DNA of 41,972 nucleotides from Polyangia bacterium (GCA_030426145.1 JAUHZF010000031.1:1-41972), one strand, 5' to 3'. Positions 32,029-41,387 are shown, numbered from the stretch's first letter. The notes: generated by a model from the sequence alone, not told the origin. Program-made: numbers and translations.

Positions 32029-34323
32029 TCAGGTTTCGCTGCTGGTGCGTCGGCGACGGGCCGGCGGGCGCCAGGAAGCCGCCTTCTGGGTGCTGCTTCG
32101 CTTGGGGGGCGGCATGGTCGAGGTTCGGATGCGGTAGATATCCTCGTCGACCGTCACGTCGACGCCGAGCGCCCGGCATCGGCGCGCGAGCCGCTCTGGA
32201 TCGACGGTGGGGCTCAAGAGGAGGCCACCCGGTGGCGACGGGTCGAGGAACATGTCGCTCGTTCCCGAAGACGACATGAGCATGCGCCGAACCTCTGGGT
32301 CGTCGATCCAGAGAAAGCCCCCTGCTGCGACCAGCTCGCCCCGTCCAACCACGGCGCCGGCGCGGTCGAGCGCCTGACCGAGCTCGGCCGGAACGTCGGC
32401 GATGGCTTCGACGGCCGTCCGCATCTCGTCGACCTGAACCCCAAGTGCCAGGCCGCCAGCGATCGTGCCTTGATTAATCTCGAGCTCGATGCGTGCACCG
32501 CTGGCCGTCACCTCGCAGAAGGGCAGCAGGGCCAGAACCTCGGCCACGCGCGCATCCTGCCCTACCGCCAAGCGGTGCTCGTCGACGAACTCGCTGGGCG
32601 AGCGATGTCGGTCGAGCCGTCCTGCCATGAGTTGACGGCCGCGGCCCGTGAGGCGCAGAGCGAGGCTGTCGAGCTCGCCAGAGCCGCTGGCAGCCTCCTT
32701 GTCGGCTCCCCCCAGGTCGACGACGCCGAGCGCCGGCAACGTGGAGATGAGGATCCGCTCCGCGACGACCTTGAGCTTGGGAACCTTGAGCCCGACACGC
32801 CCGGCCCAACGTTCGGCGACCCGTTCGAAGCCCGGGCCACGAGGATCGTTCGCGATGTAGGCCATCAGGGCGGGCAACGGAACCCAACTGCCCTCGCCGA
32901 GGTCGGCCAGGGCATCGAGCACCATCTCACGCACGACGCCCGAGGGGCTCGCTTCACGCATCTCGGCCGGGACGCGCAGGAGCTCGTGCTCGTCGCGTGC
33001 CTCGTCCCACACGCCGCCCCGACGCCAGGTCTGAAACAGCTCCAACGTGAGCCCGGCGAGGCTGAAGTTGCCCGGGGGCGTGGCACCGCTCACACCATCG
33101 CGCTCCCAGAGACCGATGGCCCGGCTGAAGGCGATGAGCATGGCCGCCGACTGAGACTCGCGGCCCACCTTCTGCGCCAGTCGGTTGACCAACGTGCGGG
33201 GCGTGCCGACCTCTTCTTTCACGTCGGTGCCCGACTGCCGCCAGTGCATGGTGAGCGCGAGGGTCACCGGAGCGGGGTCCGTCGAGAAATTGGCCCGCCG
33301 CGGCATGTAGTCCTCTTCGAGCACGTGCTCGCGGATCTCCTCGCGCCGCTTCTCGCGTTCCGCGCGCCGCTCGGCGCCGACGAGAAGCGCGACCTCCGTG
33401 GGCAGCACATAACGATTGGGATGCTGCGGAAAGAGGAATCCACGCTTCTCGAGGGAGAAGGCCGCACCTCGCCGTCCTGCAGCCACGCCGTAGGCGCCGC
33501 GGACGCGCATCGGCTCACGCTCGAGATCCATCAGCTCTTGGGTCTCGACCTCTCCGCCGACCTCCTCGATCTGCTCGAGGAGCCGACGCTCCTGGTGGCT
33601 GATCGATGCCAGCTCCTTCTGGAGCGACTTCGCATCGCCGAGGAGCTCCCATGCAGGCTCGAGGCTGAGCGCGATGGGGGGCGTGCTCGGGCGCCCGAGG
33701 AAGTGAGCCGCCACCGCGCCCGCGGTCTCGAAAGGTGCCTCCGCGAGCAACACCCGGATCGAGCGCTGGTCTTCACCATCCCACGGTTTCATCTGCACGA
33801 GAAAAGCCGTCGGGAGCACCAACTCGATGCCCTGCTCGTCGACGCGGGCGTAGAGCACACCCCTGCGGACCAGCAGCTCCAAACCGGAGGGAAGCTGATC
33901 GACCCTCAGCGTCCCGTTGGCCTCGGCCACGCGTCGAAGCAGCTCTTTGCTCGCAGACGGCAGCCGAGAGGGGTCGCGCAATTCGGGCAGCCGTACGAGC
34001 GCGCGCGCCACCTGGGCCGGGATGTCGATGCGCTTGTTCTCGTCGACACGGATCTTCATCCGCTTGATGAGGCCGACGAGCTCGCCCGCCGGGAGCGCCC
34101 TCAGAATGGTCTCGAGACGCCGGCCCTCGCTCGCGTCGGCACGGCGCGACGAGGGCGGCGCCTCGTCGTCGTCGTCCTCATGCGGAGGGGGTGAAACGGC
34201 CTTACGCTTGGCCGCTTCCTTGCGCTTCGCCTGGGGAACCCCCGCCTTGGTGGTCCGCTTCCGCACGGGCCGCTTCCCGGTTTCGCGGTTGGCTCGCTTG
34301 GTCGTCGTCTTCTTCGTCCCCAT
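32029..34323 (-). CDS. XPB/Ssl2-like helicase-associated-domain protein without a helicase motor
   Basis: A 764-residue cytoplasmic protein. The first ~60 residues are strongly basic (Lys/Arg/Thr-rich, like a nucleic-acid-binding tail), followed by an acidic patch. A conserved block LPAGELVGLIKRMKIRVDEN with RIDIPAQVARALVRLPELRD, several winged-helix-like stretches, and a C-terminal module (FLWIDDPEVRRMLMSS and GGLLLSPTVDPERLARRCRA) resemble the XPB/Ssl2-like N-terminal (Helicase_C_3) domain found in helicase-associated bacterial proteins. No Walker A or DEAD/DEAH motif is present, so it cannot be a helicase alone. The C-terminus is again basic. A DNA-binding or transcription-related role is inferred. 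The identity is by pattern and moderately sure. Confidence 0.6.
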   Translation of the reverse strand: MGTKKTTTKRANRETGKRPVRKRTTKAGVPQAKRKEAAKRKAVSPPPHEDDDDEAPPSSRRADASEGRRLETILRALPAGELVGLIKRMKIRVDENKRIDIPAQVARALVRLPELRDPSRLPSASKELLRRVAEANGTLRVDQLPSGLELLVRRGVLYARVDEQGIELVLPTAFLVQMKPWDGEDQRSIRVLLAEAPFETAGAVAAHFLGRPSTPPIALSLEPAWELLGDAKSLQKELASISHQERRLLEQIEEVGGEVETQELMDLEREPMRVRGAYGVAAGRRGAAFSLEKRGFLFPQHPNRYVLPTEVALLVGAERRAEREKRREEIREHVLEEDYMPRRANFSTDPAPVTLALTMHWRQSGTDVKEEVGTPRTLVNRLAQKVGRESQSAAMLIAFSRAIGLWERDGVSGATPPGNFSLAGLTLELFQTWRRGGVWDEARDEHELLRVPAEMREASPSGVVREMVLDALADLGEGSWVPLPALMAYIANDPRGPGFERVAERWAGRVGLKVPKLKVVAERILISTLPALGVVDLGGADKEAASGSGELDSLALRLTGRGRQLMAGRLDRHRSPSEFVDEHRLAVGQDARVAEVLALLPFCEVTASGARIELEINQGTIAGGLALGVQVDEMRTAVEAIADVPAELGQALDRAGAVVGRGELVAAGGFLWIDDPEVRRMLMSSSGTSDMFLDPSPPGGLLLSPTVDPERLARRCRALGVDVTVDEDIYRIRTSTMPPPKRSSTQKAASWRPPARRRRTSSET

Positions 34324-34597
34324 GACCGCACCTGGCTACGAAGAACTCCCCCCGGTTCTTCCCCAATTCTCTTAGATTACCGCAATAACTTAGCTTTTGC
34401 TATCTGAAACGGGCGTCCCAGCGGCGCGCCCAGAAATCATTCGTCCGTCGAGTTGAGGGCGCGCCCCCTGTGGGGGACAGGCAGTCTGTTCCGCCTCGAA
34501 GAACACCCGCCCCGCCGGGGGGTGATGTGGTTGGTAGTCGCCCCCCCTTGCTGGCACCCCTTGCTGGCAGAGGAGGTGAGCGATAGCGTCCGCCCGC
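34324..34597. other. Divergent intergenic region with AT-rich stretch, hairpin and 13-bp tandem repeat
   Basis: An AT-rich stretch at about 34360-34405 probably holds the promoter of the minus-strand XPB-like gene. At 34504-34524 CACCC pairs with GGGTG around an inner CCC/GGG hairpin. At 34544-34569 the unit CCCCTTGCTGGCA occurs twice in tandem. A GAGGAGG ribosome-like site at 34570 is 21 bases from the HD gene's GTG, too far for a normal start. Confidence 0.45.
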
Positions 34598-35971
34598 GTG
34601 CTGCTCCGCGATCCCGTCCACGGTCTCATCGCCTTCGAACACGAAGAGACATCCATCGTGGTGCGCCTCCTCGCCACACCCGAGGTGCAGCGCCTGCGGC
34701 GCATTCGGCAGCTCGGGTTGACGTCACTCGCTTTCCCGGGCGCCGAACACACGCGGTTCGCCCACGCGCTCGGAGCGGCCCACGTCATGAAGCTCTTCGT
34801 GGCCCGGATGCGGCAGCTGCACGAGGATCTCCCGTTCTGGCAACGCCTGACCAGCGAGCGCGCGCGCGACGCCTACGCGGCCGCCTTGCTTCACGATATT
34901 GGCCACGGCCCGCTGTCGCACCTCTTCGAAGACGCCATCGCGCACACCCGTCGCGTGGTCGCCCAGCGCCGAGGCGAAATCGGCCCGGACGACGACGGGC
35001 CGGCGGCCGGACGCGCACGGCGCCACGAGGACTGGACGGAGCAGATCCTCATGGACCCGAGCACGGGCGTGCACCAGGCCTTGGTGCGCGACGACCCCGA
35101 GCTGCCGCGCCGCGTGGTCGGCCTCATCCACGGCGAGCATCCCCTGCCCTATCTCGCGCGCGCCGTGAGCGGGACCTTCGACGTCGACCGTTGCGACTAC
35201 CTCCTCCGAGACGCCCACGCGACGGGCGTGGGCTACGGCCAGTACGACCTCCCGTGGCTGCTCTCCACGCTCCGTTTCGGCGACATACCGAGCATCGGCG
35301 AAGCGCCGCCCGAAGGACGAGCACCGGGCCTCGCCATCGACGGCCGAAAGGGGCTCTCGGCGATTGAGTCGTTCATCCTCGCGCGCCTCTTCATGTTCCA
35401 GCAGGTCTACTTCCACAAGTCGACCCGCGCCGCCGAGTGGATGATCAGGATGATCCTCACGCGGGCCATGCACCTGCTTCAAGACGGTACCCGGCTCGAA
35501 CGCGTCCCCGCCGCCCTCGCATCGGTCGCGGCCGTGGAGACCCCCTCGCTCGGCGCCTACCTCGAGCTCGACGACCAGCTCCTGCTCGAGACGCTCAACG
35601 GCTGGCGCCATGCCGCCGACCCAATCCTCGCCGACCTCTGCGAGCGCCTTCGCAACCGCGACCTCTTCAAGACCTACGAGCTGTTCGGCGAGCGGGCAGA
35701 GGCAGGCCCGCGCACGGAGGCCCTACGTACGCTGGAGTCCATCGCCCGCGAGGAGGGCCTCGACCCCGACTTCTACACCGGCCTCGACGTCGCGAGTGAC
35801 ACCCCGTACGCCGACGACAGCTCGCTGTCGGTGATCTACCCCGGACGCCGACCACGCCACCCGGCCGAGGTTTCCTTCGTCCTCGACCGCCTCCGCGACG
35901 AGACCCTCAGCCGCGTGAGACTCATCATGGCCCCCGAGCTCGAGCCTCGCCTTCGCGAGGCGCTCGATTGA
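34598..35971 (+). CDS. HD-superfamily phosphohydrolase (dNTPase-like)
   Basis: A 457-residue metal-dependent hydrolase of the HD family related to YwfO and SAMHD1-type dNTP triphosphohydrolases. The N-terminal RDPVHGLIAFEHEE and RLRRIRQLGLTSLAFPGAEH are family hallmarks. The metal ligands are visible in FAHALGAAHVM, in AALLHDIGHGPLSHLFE (the HD pair) and in DVDRCDYLLRDAHATGVGYG. The in-frame stop at 34577 leaves the GTG at 34598 as the first possible start, which fits the conserved start RDPVHG at once but has no ribosome site at normal distance. It acts in the cytoplasm and the exact nucleotide substrate is not known. The next gene begins only five bases after its stop. Confidence 0.85.
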   Translation: MLLRDPVHGLIAFEHEETSIVVRLLATPEVQRLRRIRQLGLTSLAFPGAEHTRFAHALGAAHVMKLFVARMRQLHEDLPFWQRLTSERARDAYAAALLHDIGHGPLSHLFEDAIAHTRRVVAQRRGEIGPDDDGPAAGRARRHEDWTEQILMDPSTGVHQALVRDDPELPRRVVGLIHGEHPLPYLARAVSGTFDVDRCDYLLRDAHATGVGYGQYDLPWLLSTLRFGDIPSIGEAPPEGRAPGLAIDGRKGLSAIESFILARLFMFQQVYFHKSTRAAEWMIRMILTRAMHLLQDGTRLERVPAALASVAAVETPSLGAYLELDDQLLLETLNGWRHAADPILADLCERLRNRDLFKTYELFGERAEAGPRTEALRTLESIAREEGLDPDFYTGLDVASDTPYADDSSLSVIYPGRRPRHPAEVSFVLDRLRDETLSRVRLIMAPELEPRLREALD

Positions 35972-35975
35972 GGTG

Positions 35976-36641
35976 ATGCGCCGGGTCGCGATCGGCGCCG
36001 TCGCCGCGATGACGCTGGCGACCCCGGCTTCGGCCGATGAGCCTCCTGCCGAGGATCGCCCCCTCGACGACGGCGCGTATGGCCGTCTGAGGGGCGACGG
36101 TAGCTTCGCCATCGAAGCCGGCACGAGCCTCACCCTCGGTCCCAAGGCCCACGCCGGAGAGTCTCTCGCGCTTCGGGGGGCCATCTTCTACGTGAGGACC
36201 GTGGGGCTGGTCGCGCACTACGACGAGAGCTTCGACCTCGAGGCGCAACCCACCCGTCGTTCCTTCGCGGGGGCCCTGGAGGTGAGGCCCCTCTTCTTGG
36301 GTCGCTTTGCCCGCGACATGGAGCGCGGCCCGCCCTGGATGGACCTCACCCTCGATTCGATCGGCATCTCGATGGGGGTATGGGGTGCGATGCCCCAGCG
36401 ACGCTTCTGTCCGCCGCGCAACTGCCCGACCGACTACGGCATGCAGGCTGGTTTGGGCATCGATCTGCCGCTGTGGGCCGACGCCGACAGCATGTACGTG
36501 GCGTTCGACGCCAACCTGCGATGGGCGCTCTCCGGGCCGCGCGACCTGCCTCCGCCCGCGGTCATGCTCACGCTGACCCTCGGCTATCAGCACGGCTTCT
36601 CGTTCGGCCTGGTCGACGCGGGCGATGGGCTCGAACCGTGA
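35976..36641 (+). CDS. Small outer-membrane beta-barrel-like protein
   Basis: A 221-residue exported protein (MRRVAIGAVAAMTLATPASA, cleavage before DEPP). The body alternates beta-strands with aromatic girdles (SFAIEAGTSLTLGPKA, LRGAIFYVRTVGLVAHY, GALEVRPLFLGRF, WMDLTLDSIGISMGVWGAM, MLTLTLGYQHGFSFGLVD), as in small outer-membrane barrels. One Cys pair (RFCPPRNCP) may form a loop disulfide. An in-frame GTG three bases earlier is an equally possible start. It is nearly contiguous with the HD gene. The function is unknown. Confidence 0.65.
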   Translation: MRRVAIGAVAAMTLATPASADEPPAEDRPLDDGAYGRLRGDGSFAIEAGTSLTLGPKAHAGESLALRGAIFYVRTVGLVAHYDESFDLEAQPTRRSFAGALEVRPLFLGRFARDMERGPPWMDLTLDSIGISMGVWGAMPQRRFCPPRNCPTDYGMQAGLGIDLPLWADADSMYVAFDANLRWALSGPRDLPPPAVMLTLTLGYQHGFSFGLVDAGDGLEP

Positions 36642-36689
36642 CCGAGCGAAGTCTGACCTCACGACCGCGACCGGTGTAGACTCGACCCC

Positions 36690-37988
36690 GTGACGGTCAA
36701 GGCCAAGCTCGGAGGCGCCCTCGGCGCTGGGCTCATGCTCATCGCAGGACCCGTAGGCGCCACCGATCTCGTGGTGGGCGATGGTTCCAGCACCCTGCAG
36801 GGGCTGCACCTCTACGAGACGGTGACCGTGCACGGCCGACTTCGGGTGGCGCCCTTCGACATCGACGACCCCGAGTCCGGCTGGCTGCACCTACGCGCCG
36901 AACGCATCGTGGTCGCCGCCTCGGGGGTGATCGACGCCGACGGTGCTGGCTTTCAGGGCACAGACCCCCCCGACGACGTCGTCAACGGCCCTGGGGAAGG
37001 CGTGTCGCTCTCCGCCATGGGCAATACCCCGGTCCCGGGCGCGGGCGGCTCGCACGTGGGACGCGGGGGCCGCGGCCGGACATTGGGGTGCAGCGCTTTC
37101 GCCAACTCCTTCGGAGGTGAGGTCTACGACGTCGACGTCGACCCGGTGGCGCTGATCTCCACCCCCCAGGCGGGCATGGGAAGCGCGGGCGGACGATCCT
37201 TCGTCGGCTCGCTCAACCCCAACGCATCGTGGCGGGGCGCCCACGGCGGGGGCGTGGTCATCCTCGAAGCGGCGGAGATCCTCATCGAGGGGACGGTACG
37301 CGCCAACGGCGAGACCCTGGGAACCCAGATCCTCCAAGCCGGGCCAGGCGGAGGCGCGGGGGGCATGGTCCTCATCCAGACGCCGGCTCTGTCCCTCGGT
37401 ACCACCGCTCGCATCCAGGCGCGTGGGTCTGCCGGTGCGGCCTACGACCCCGCCACCTCCAACGGCGGCCCCGGCGGCGGGGGCATCGCCTGGCTCATAG
37501 TGCAGGCGGACGTCGACACCACCGGCGTGATCGACGTCTCTGGCGCGTCCTATCCCGCCTGCCCCAACCGTGCGCCGGCCGAAGCCGGACGCGTCGGTGG
37601 CGAGCTCTTCGTCGGCTGCAGCGATCTCGACGGCGACGGCCAGGCGAGCGCCCTCTGCGGCGGCGACGACTGCAACGATGGGCGCGCCGACATCTACGAC
37701 GGCGCCGCGGAGATCTGCGACGGCGTCGACAACGACTGCGACGGTGCCGACGACGCCGGGGCGACCTGCCCCACTGGCAGTGGCCAGGTGTGCATCGACG
37801 GCGCCTGCACCGCCGATCCCAACGCCCCCGACGACGACGACGGTGGTCCGGTCGGCGAGCCGCCTCGCCTCGAGCTGACCGGCGGTCTCTGCGCCGCCCG
37901 TGACGCCGCGGTGACGGAGACCGGAGGGGGTGGCTGTCTCGCCCTCGGCCTCGCCCTCGCCGCGTGGTTGCGGCGCCGCCGAAGCTAG
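36690..37988 (+). CDS. MYXO-CTERM-anchored secreted protein with MopE-type metal-binding motif
   Basis: A 432-residue exported protein. A signal peptide (cleavage near VGA-TDL) precedes a long Gly-rich region (residues ~25-300) of beta-helix or adhesin character with GAGG/GPGGG clusters (GGRGRTLG, PGGGAGGMVLIQ, GGPGGGGIAWLIV). A putative metal-binding motif (CSDLDGDGQASALCGGDDCN to CDGVDNDCDG, residues ~310-355) is of the type known from MopE and many Myxococcota surface proteins. The C-terminus (GGGCLALGLALAAWLRRRR) is a MYXO-CTERM sorting tail: Gly-Cys, hydrophobic span, Arg cluster. It should be surface-exposed and processed at that tail. The start is a GTG. It is not obviously co-transcribed with pdhA, which has its own ribosome site. 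Confidence 0.8.
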   Translation: MTVKAKLGGALGAGLMLIAGPVGATDLVVGDGSSTLQGLHLYETVTVHGRLRVAPFDIDDPESGWLHLRAERIVVAASGVIDADGAGFQGTDPPDDVVNGPGEGVSLSAMGNTPVPGAGGSHVGRGGRGRTLGCSAFANSFGGEVYDVDVDPVALISTPQAGMGSAGGRSFVGSLNPNASWRGAHGGGVVILEAAEILIEGTVRANGETLGTQILQAGPGGGAGGMVLIQTPALSLGTTARIQARGSAGAAYDPATSNGGPGGGGIAWLIVQADVDTTGVIDVSGASYPACPNRAPAEAGRVGGELFVGCSDLDGDGQASALCGGDDCNDGRADIYDGAAEICDGVDNDCDGADDAGATCPTGSGQVCIDGACTADPNAPDDDDGGPVGEPPRLELTGGLCAARDAAVTETGGGGCLALGLALAAWLRRRRS

Positions 37989-38010
37989 GCCTCGGGAGGG
38001 GAATTAAGCC

Positions 38011-39015
38011 TTGGTTCTTGGCGCCGACGCGACCAGGGTAGCGACCGGCATGAACGAACGAGACCTCGCGATCGAGATGTATCGCCAGATGAAGCTCATC
38101 CGGCGCTTCGAGGAGGAGTCCGCACGGGCCTATTCGATGGGCAAGATCGGCGGCTTCCTGCACCTCTACATCGGCCAGGAGTCGGTTGCGGTGGGGGCCA
38201 ACGCGGCCATCCGTCCCGACGACTACACCATCACCACCTATCGCGACCATGGGCTTGCCCTCGCGCGTGGCATGACCTCGAGGGCCGCGATGGCGGAGCT
38301 CTTCGGCAAGGAGACCGGCTGCTCTCGTGGGCTCGGCGGCTCGATGCACTTCTTCGACGCCGAGCACCACATGTACGGCGGACACGGCATCGTCGGTGGT
38401 CACATGCCGCTCGCCGCGGGCATGGCCTTCGCTTCGAAGTACCGGGGCGAGGATCGGGTTGCGCTCGGCTTCTACGGCGAAGGTGCGTCCTCCATCGGTG
38501 CCACCCACGAGGCGATGAGCCTCGCAGCCCTGTGGAAGCTCCCCTGCATCTTCATCTGCGAGAACAACGAGTACGCCATGGGCACCTCGCTCGAGCGCTC
38601 GCTGTCGCTCACCGACATCTCGCGCAAGGCCGACGCCTACGGCATGGCCAAGGACCGCTTCGTCGCCGACGACGTCTTCATGGTGCGCGACCGCATCGGG
38701 GCCGCCGTCAAGCGTGCACGCGCTGGCGAGGGGCCGACCCTCATCGAGGTGCGCACCTACCGCTACCGGGGTCACTCGATGAGCGACCCGGCCAAGTACC
38801 GAACCAAAGACGAGGTCGACGACGCCAAGCAGCGCGATGCGCTCTACCGCTTGCAGCACCAGCTCGAGGAGGACGGCGCGACCGCCGAGATCGAGAAGGC
38901 CGACGCTGCCGTCGAAGAAGAGGTGCAGGACGCCATCAAGTTCGCCGATGAGAGCGCCGATCCCGGCCCCGACCTCTTGGCCCCCACGACCTACAAGGGA
39001 GAGTTCGCCCGATGA
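38011..39015 (+). CDS. pdhA: Pyruvate dehydrogenase E1 component, alpha subunit
   Basis: A 334-residue thiamine-diphosphate enzyme subunit that decarboxylates pyruvate. Family features are EMYRQMKLIRRFEEESARAY, GFLHLYIGQESVAVG, the YRDHGLALARG loop, GGSMHFFD, the TPP/Mg motif beginning GFYGEGASSIGATHEAMS and ending CENN, and the phospho-loop-like YRYRGHSMSDPAKYR. The TTG at 38011 has a strong GGGAGGGG ribosome site nine bases before it, so I prefer it. The ATG at 38050 (MNERDLAIEMY) matches the usual N-terminus better but lacks such a site. Its stop overlaps the pdhB start (ATGA). Confidence 0.92.
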   Translation: MVLGADATRVATGMNERDLAIEMYRQMKLIRRFEEESARAYSMGKIGGFLHLYIGQESVAVGANAAIRPDDYTITTYRDHGLALARGMTSRAAMAELFGKETGCSRGLGGSMHFFDAEHHMYGGHGIVGGHMPLAAGMAFASKYRGEDRVALGFYGEGASSIGATHEAMSLAALWKLPCIFICENNEYAMGTSLERSLSLTDISRKADAYGMAKDRFVADDVFMVRDRIGAAVKRARAGEGPTLIEVRTYRYRGHSMSDPAKYRTKDEVDDAKQRDALYRLQHQLEEDGATAEIEKADAAVEEEVQDAIKFADESADPGPDLLAPTTYKGEFAR

Positions 39016-39995
39016 CCGAGATGCGATTCAGGGAGGCGGTTCGTACGGCGATCGCCGAGGAGATGGAGCGCGATGCTTCCGTCCTCATCATGGGCGAAGA
39101 GGTCGCGCAGTATCAGGGCGCCTACAAGGTGACCGAAGGCTTGCTCGACCGCTTCGGTGAGAAGCGCGTCATCGACACCCCCATCGCCGAGGCGGGCTTC
39201 GCCGGCATCGGGATCGGCGCGGCCATGGTGGGTCTTCGACCCATCGTGGAATTCATGACCTGGAACTTCTCCGCCGTCGCCTTCGACCAGATCCTCAACA
39301 ACGCGGCGAAGCTGCGTCAGATGTCGGGCGGCCAGCTCGAGGTCCCCATCGTCTTTCGGGGCCCCAACGCCTCCGCGCGTCAGGTGGGCTCGCAGCATTC
39401 ACACGCGATGGAGCACTTCTACACGCACATCCCGGGCGTGAAGGTCGTCGCCCCGGCGACCTGCGCCGACGCCAAGGGCCTGCTCAAGACGGCCATTCGC
39501 GACGACAACCCCGTGATCTACCTCGAGAGCGAGACCCTCTATTCGCTCAAGGGCGACGTGCCCGACGACGAGGATTTCACCGTGCCCTTCGGCCTCGGTC
39601 GCGTGGCGCGCGAAGGGTCCGACGTCACCATCATCAGCTACAGTCGCATCGTTCACGTGGCCCTCGAAGCAGCGGAGACGCTCGCCAAGGAGGGCATCGA
39701 GGCCGAGGTCATCGACCTGCGTAGCCTCCGCCCGCTCGACGAGGACCTCATCCTCCAGAGCATCGCCAAGACCCACCGGGCCGTCATCGCCTACGAAGGC
39801 TGGCCCTACGGCGGCGTCGGGGCCGAGATCGTCGACCGTATCCAGCGCATGGCCTTCGACGAGCTCGACGCCCCCATTCTGCGGGTGACGACGCTCGACT
39901 ACCCCATGCCCTACAGCGCCGCCCTCGAGCAGCACTGCATCCCCCAGGCCCCTCGCATCGTCGAGGCGGCCAAGAAGGTCTCGTACCGGGAGTAG
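39012..39995 (+). CDS. pdhB: Pyruvate dehydrogenase E1 component, beta subunit
   Basis: A 327-residue partner of PdhA, giving the alpha2-beta2 E1 typical of many Gram-positive and myxobacterial complexes. Landmarks are REAVRTAIAEEMERDASVLI, GEEVAQYQGAYKVTEGLLDR, IDTPIAEAGFAGIGIGAAMV, the QVGSQHSHAMEHFYTHIPG segment with the catalytic-site histidines, and RSLRPLDEDLILQSIAKTHR. It overlaps pdhA by four bases, and pdhC follows after four bases. The residues shared with branched-chain E1 leave some room for another 2-oxo acid, but the best overall fit is pyruvate. Confidence 0.92.
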   Translation: MTEMRFREAVRTAIAEEMERDASVLIMGEEVAQYQGAYKVTEGLLDRFGEKRVIDTPIAEAGFAGIGIGAAMVGLRPIVEFMTWNFSAVAFDQILNNAAKLRQMSGGQLEVPIVFRGPNASARQVGSQHSHAMEHFYTHIPGVKVVAPATCADAKGLLKTAIRDDNPVIYLESETLYSLKGDVPDDEDFTVPFGLGRVAREGSDVTIISYSRIVHVALEAAETLAKEGIEAEVIDLRSLRPLDEDLILQSIAKTHRAVIAYEGWPYGGVGAEIVDRIQRMAFDELDAPILRVTTLDYPMPYSAALEQHCIPQAPRIVEAAKKVSYRE

Positions 39996-39999
39996 AACG

Positions 40000-41286
40000 A
40001 TGGCGAAGATCGTGGAGATGCCGAAGCTGTCCCCCACCATGGAGGAGGGACAGATCGCGACGTGGCACGTCAAAGAAGGTGATGCCGTCGACGTCGACGA
40101 CCTGCTGGCCGAAGTCGAGACCGACAAGGCGACGATGGAGTTCCGCTCCTTCGACAAGGGCGTCCTGCTCAAGATCCTCTTCGGCGACGGCGCGATCGTC
40201 CGCCTCGGGGATCCGGTGGCCATCATCGGAGAAGCGGGCGAAGACGTCAGCGACCTGGTCGCCCAGGCCGAGAAGGCCAAGGCCTCGAGTGACGACGCGC
40301 CCGCCGCGGAGGCGCCCAAGGACGAAGCGCCCGCTGCAACCCCTGCCCCGCCGGCACCGAGCCCAGCATCGGGCGGGGCTTCGGCCCCGGCCGTCGTCGC
40401 CTCGAGCGTGGACGCGACGGGTCGGGTCAAGGCTTCACCCTACGTTCGCAAGCTCGCCCGAGAGCGTGGTCTCGACCTGCGCACGATCTCGGGCTCGGGC
40501 CCGGGCGGACGCATCGTCGCGCGTGACCTCGACGGAACCTCCGCGGGCTCAGCCCCCGCTGGCCGCGTCGCCGCCGCTCCGGTGTCCCGCGAGCCCGAGG
40601 TGGTGAAGCTGAGCATGATGCGGAAGACCATCGCGCGACGGCTCACCGAGTCGAAGCAGAACGTCCCGCACTTCTACCTCACCATCGACGTCGACGCCGG
40701 CCCTCTGGTCGCGCTGCGCAAGCAGCTCAACACCGACCTGGGACAGCTCGACCCACCCAAGAAGGTCAGCTTCAACGACTTCGTGGTCAAGGCGGTGGCG
40801 ATCGCCATCACCCGCTCTCCGACCGTGAACGCGACCTTCACGCCCGACGCGCTCATCTACCACCGCCGGGTAGACATCTCGGTGGCGGTGGCGGTCGACG
40901 AAGGGCTGGTCACGCCGGTGGTCCGCAACGCCGACCAGAAGAGCCTCGTCCAGATCAACGAAGAAGTGGCCGACCTCGCGGGCAGAGCGCGCGACAAGAA
41001 GCTCAAGCCGGAAGAGATGACGAACGGAACGTTCAGCATCTCCAACCTGGGCATGTTCGGCATCGACGAGTTCTCGGCCGTGATCAACCCCCCGGAGGGG
41101 GCCATCCTCGCCGTGGGCGGGATCCGCAAGGAGCCGGTCGTGGTCGAAGGCGCGGTCGTACCGGGGCAGCGCATGAAGATGACGCTCAGCTGCGACCACC
41201 GCGTGGTCGACGGTGCGGTGGGCGCAGCCTTCCTCGCCGAGCTACGTAAGGTCTTGGAGCGTCCCACTCAGATCCTCGCGTTCTGA
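40000..41286 (+). CDS. pdhC: Dihydrolipoyl acetyltransferase (E2) of pyruvate dehydrogenase
   Basis: A 428-residue E2 core protein that takes the acetyl group from E1 on a lipoyl-lysine and gives it to CoA. There is one N-terminal lipoyl domain with Lys43 in VETDKATME, an Ala/Pro hinge (~100-130), the peripheral-subunit-binding domain ([32 protein letters not shown]), a second hinge, and the catalytic domain ending in DHRVVDGA (His400, Asp404). The ribosome site GGGAG is eight bases before the ATG. No E3 (lpd) gene follows in the window, so that subunit is encoded elsewhere, as is common. Confidence 0.95.
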   Translation: MAKIVEMPKLSPTMEEGQIATWHVKEGDAVDVDDLLAEVETDKATMEFRSFDKGVLLKILFGDGAIVRLGDPVAIIGEAGEDVSDLVAQAEKAKASSDDAPAAEAPKDEAPAATPAPPAPSPASGGASAPAVVASSVDATGRVKASPYVRKLARERGLDLRTISGSGPGGRIVARDLDGTSAGSAPAGRVAAAPVSREPEVVKLSMMRKTIARRLTESKQNVPHFYLTIDVDAGPLVALRKQLNTDLGQLDPPKKVSFNDFVVKAVAIAITRSPTVNATFTPDALIYHRRVDISVAVAVDEGLVTPVVRNADQKSLVQINEEVADLAGRARDKKLKPEEMTNGTFSISNLGMFGIDEFSAVINPPEGAILAVGGIRKEPVVVEGAVVPGQRMKMTLSCDHRVVDGAVGAAFLAELRKVLERPTQILAF

Positions 41287-41308
41287 GGGGCCACGGGCCC
41301 TCGGGCCG

Positions 41309-41346
41309 CTCCACCGGCCACGCGCCACTCCACCGGCTACGCGCCA
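41309..41346 (+). repeat. 19-bp tandem duplication after pdhC
   Basis: CTCCACCGGCCACGCGCCA is followed directly by a copy with one change (C to T at the 11th base). It lies in the 101-base gap between pdhC and the next gene. Confidence 0.7.
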
Positions 41347-41387
41347 CATCGCCGCCCATCGGGGCGCCCGGGGCGCCGACCACCGTC

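Noticed and set aside
32470..34194. A 574-codon plus-strand frame
   Set aside because: It is a shadow of the XPB-like gene with an Arg/Leu-rich composition typical of antisense reading.
34455..34466. GGGCGCGCCC palindrome as a regulatory site
   Set aside because: Short GC palindromes are expected often in DNA of this composition and nothing else marks it.
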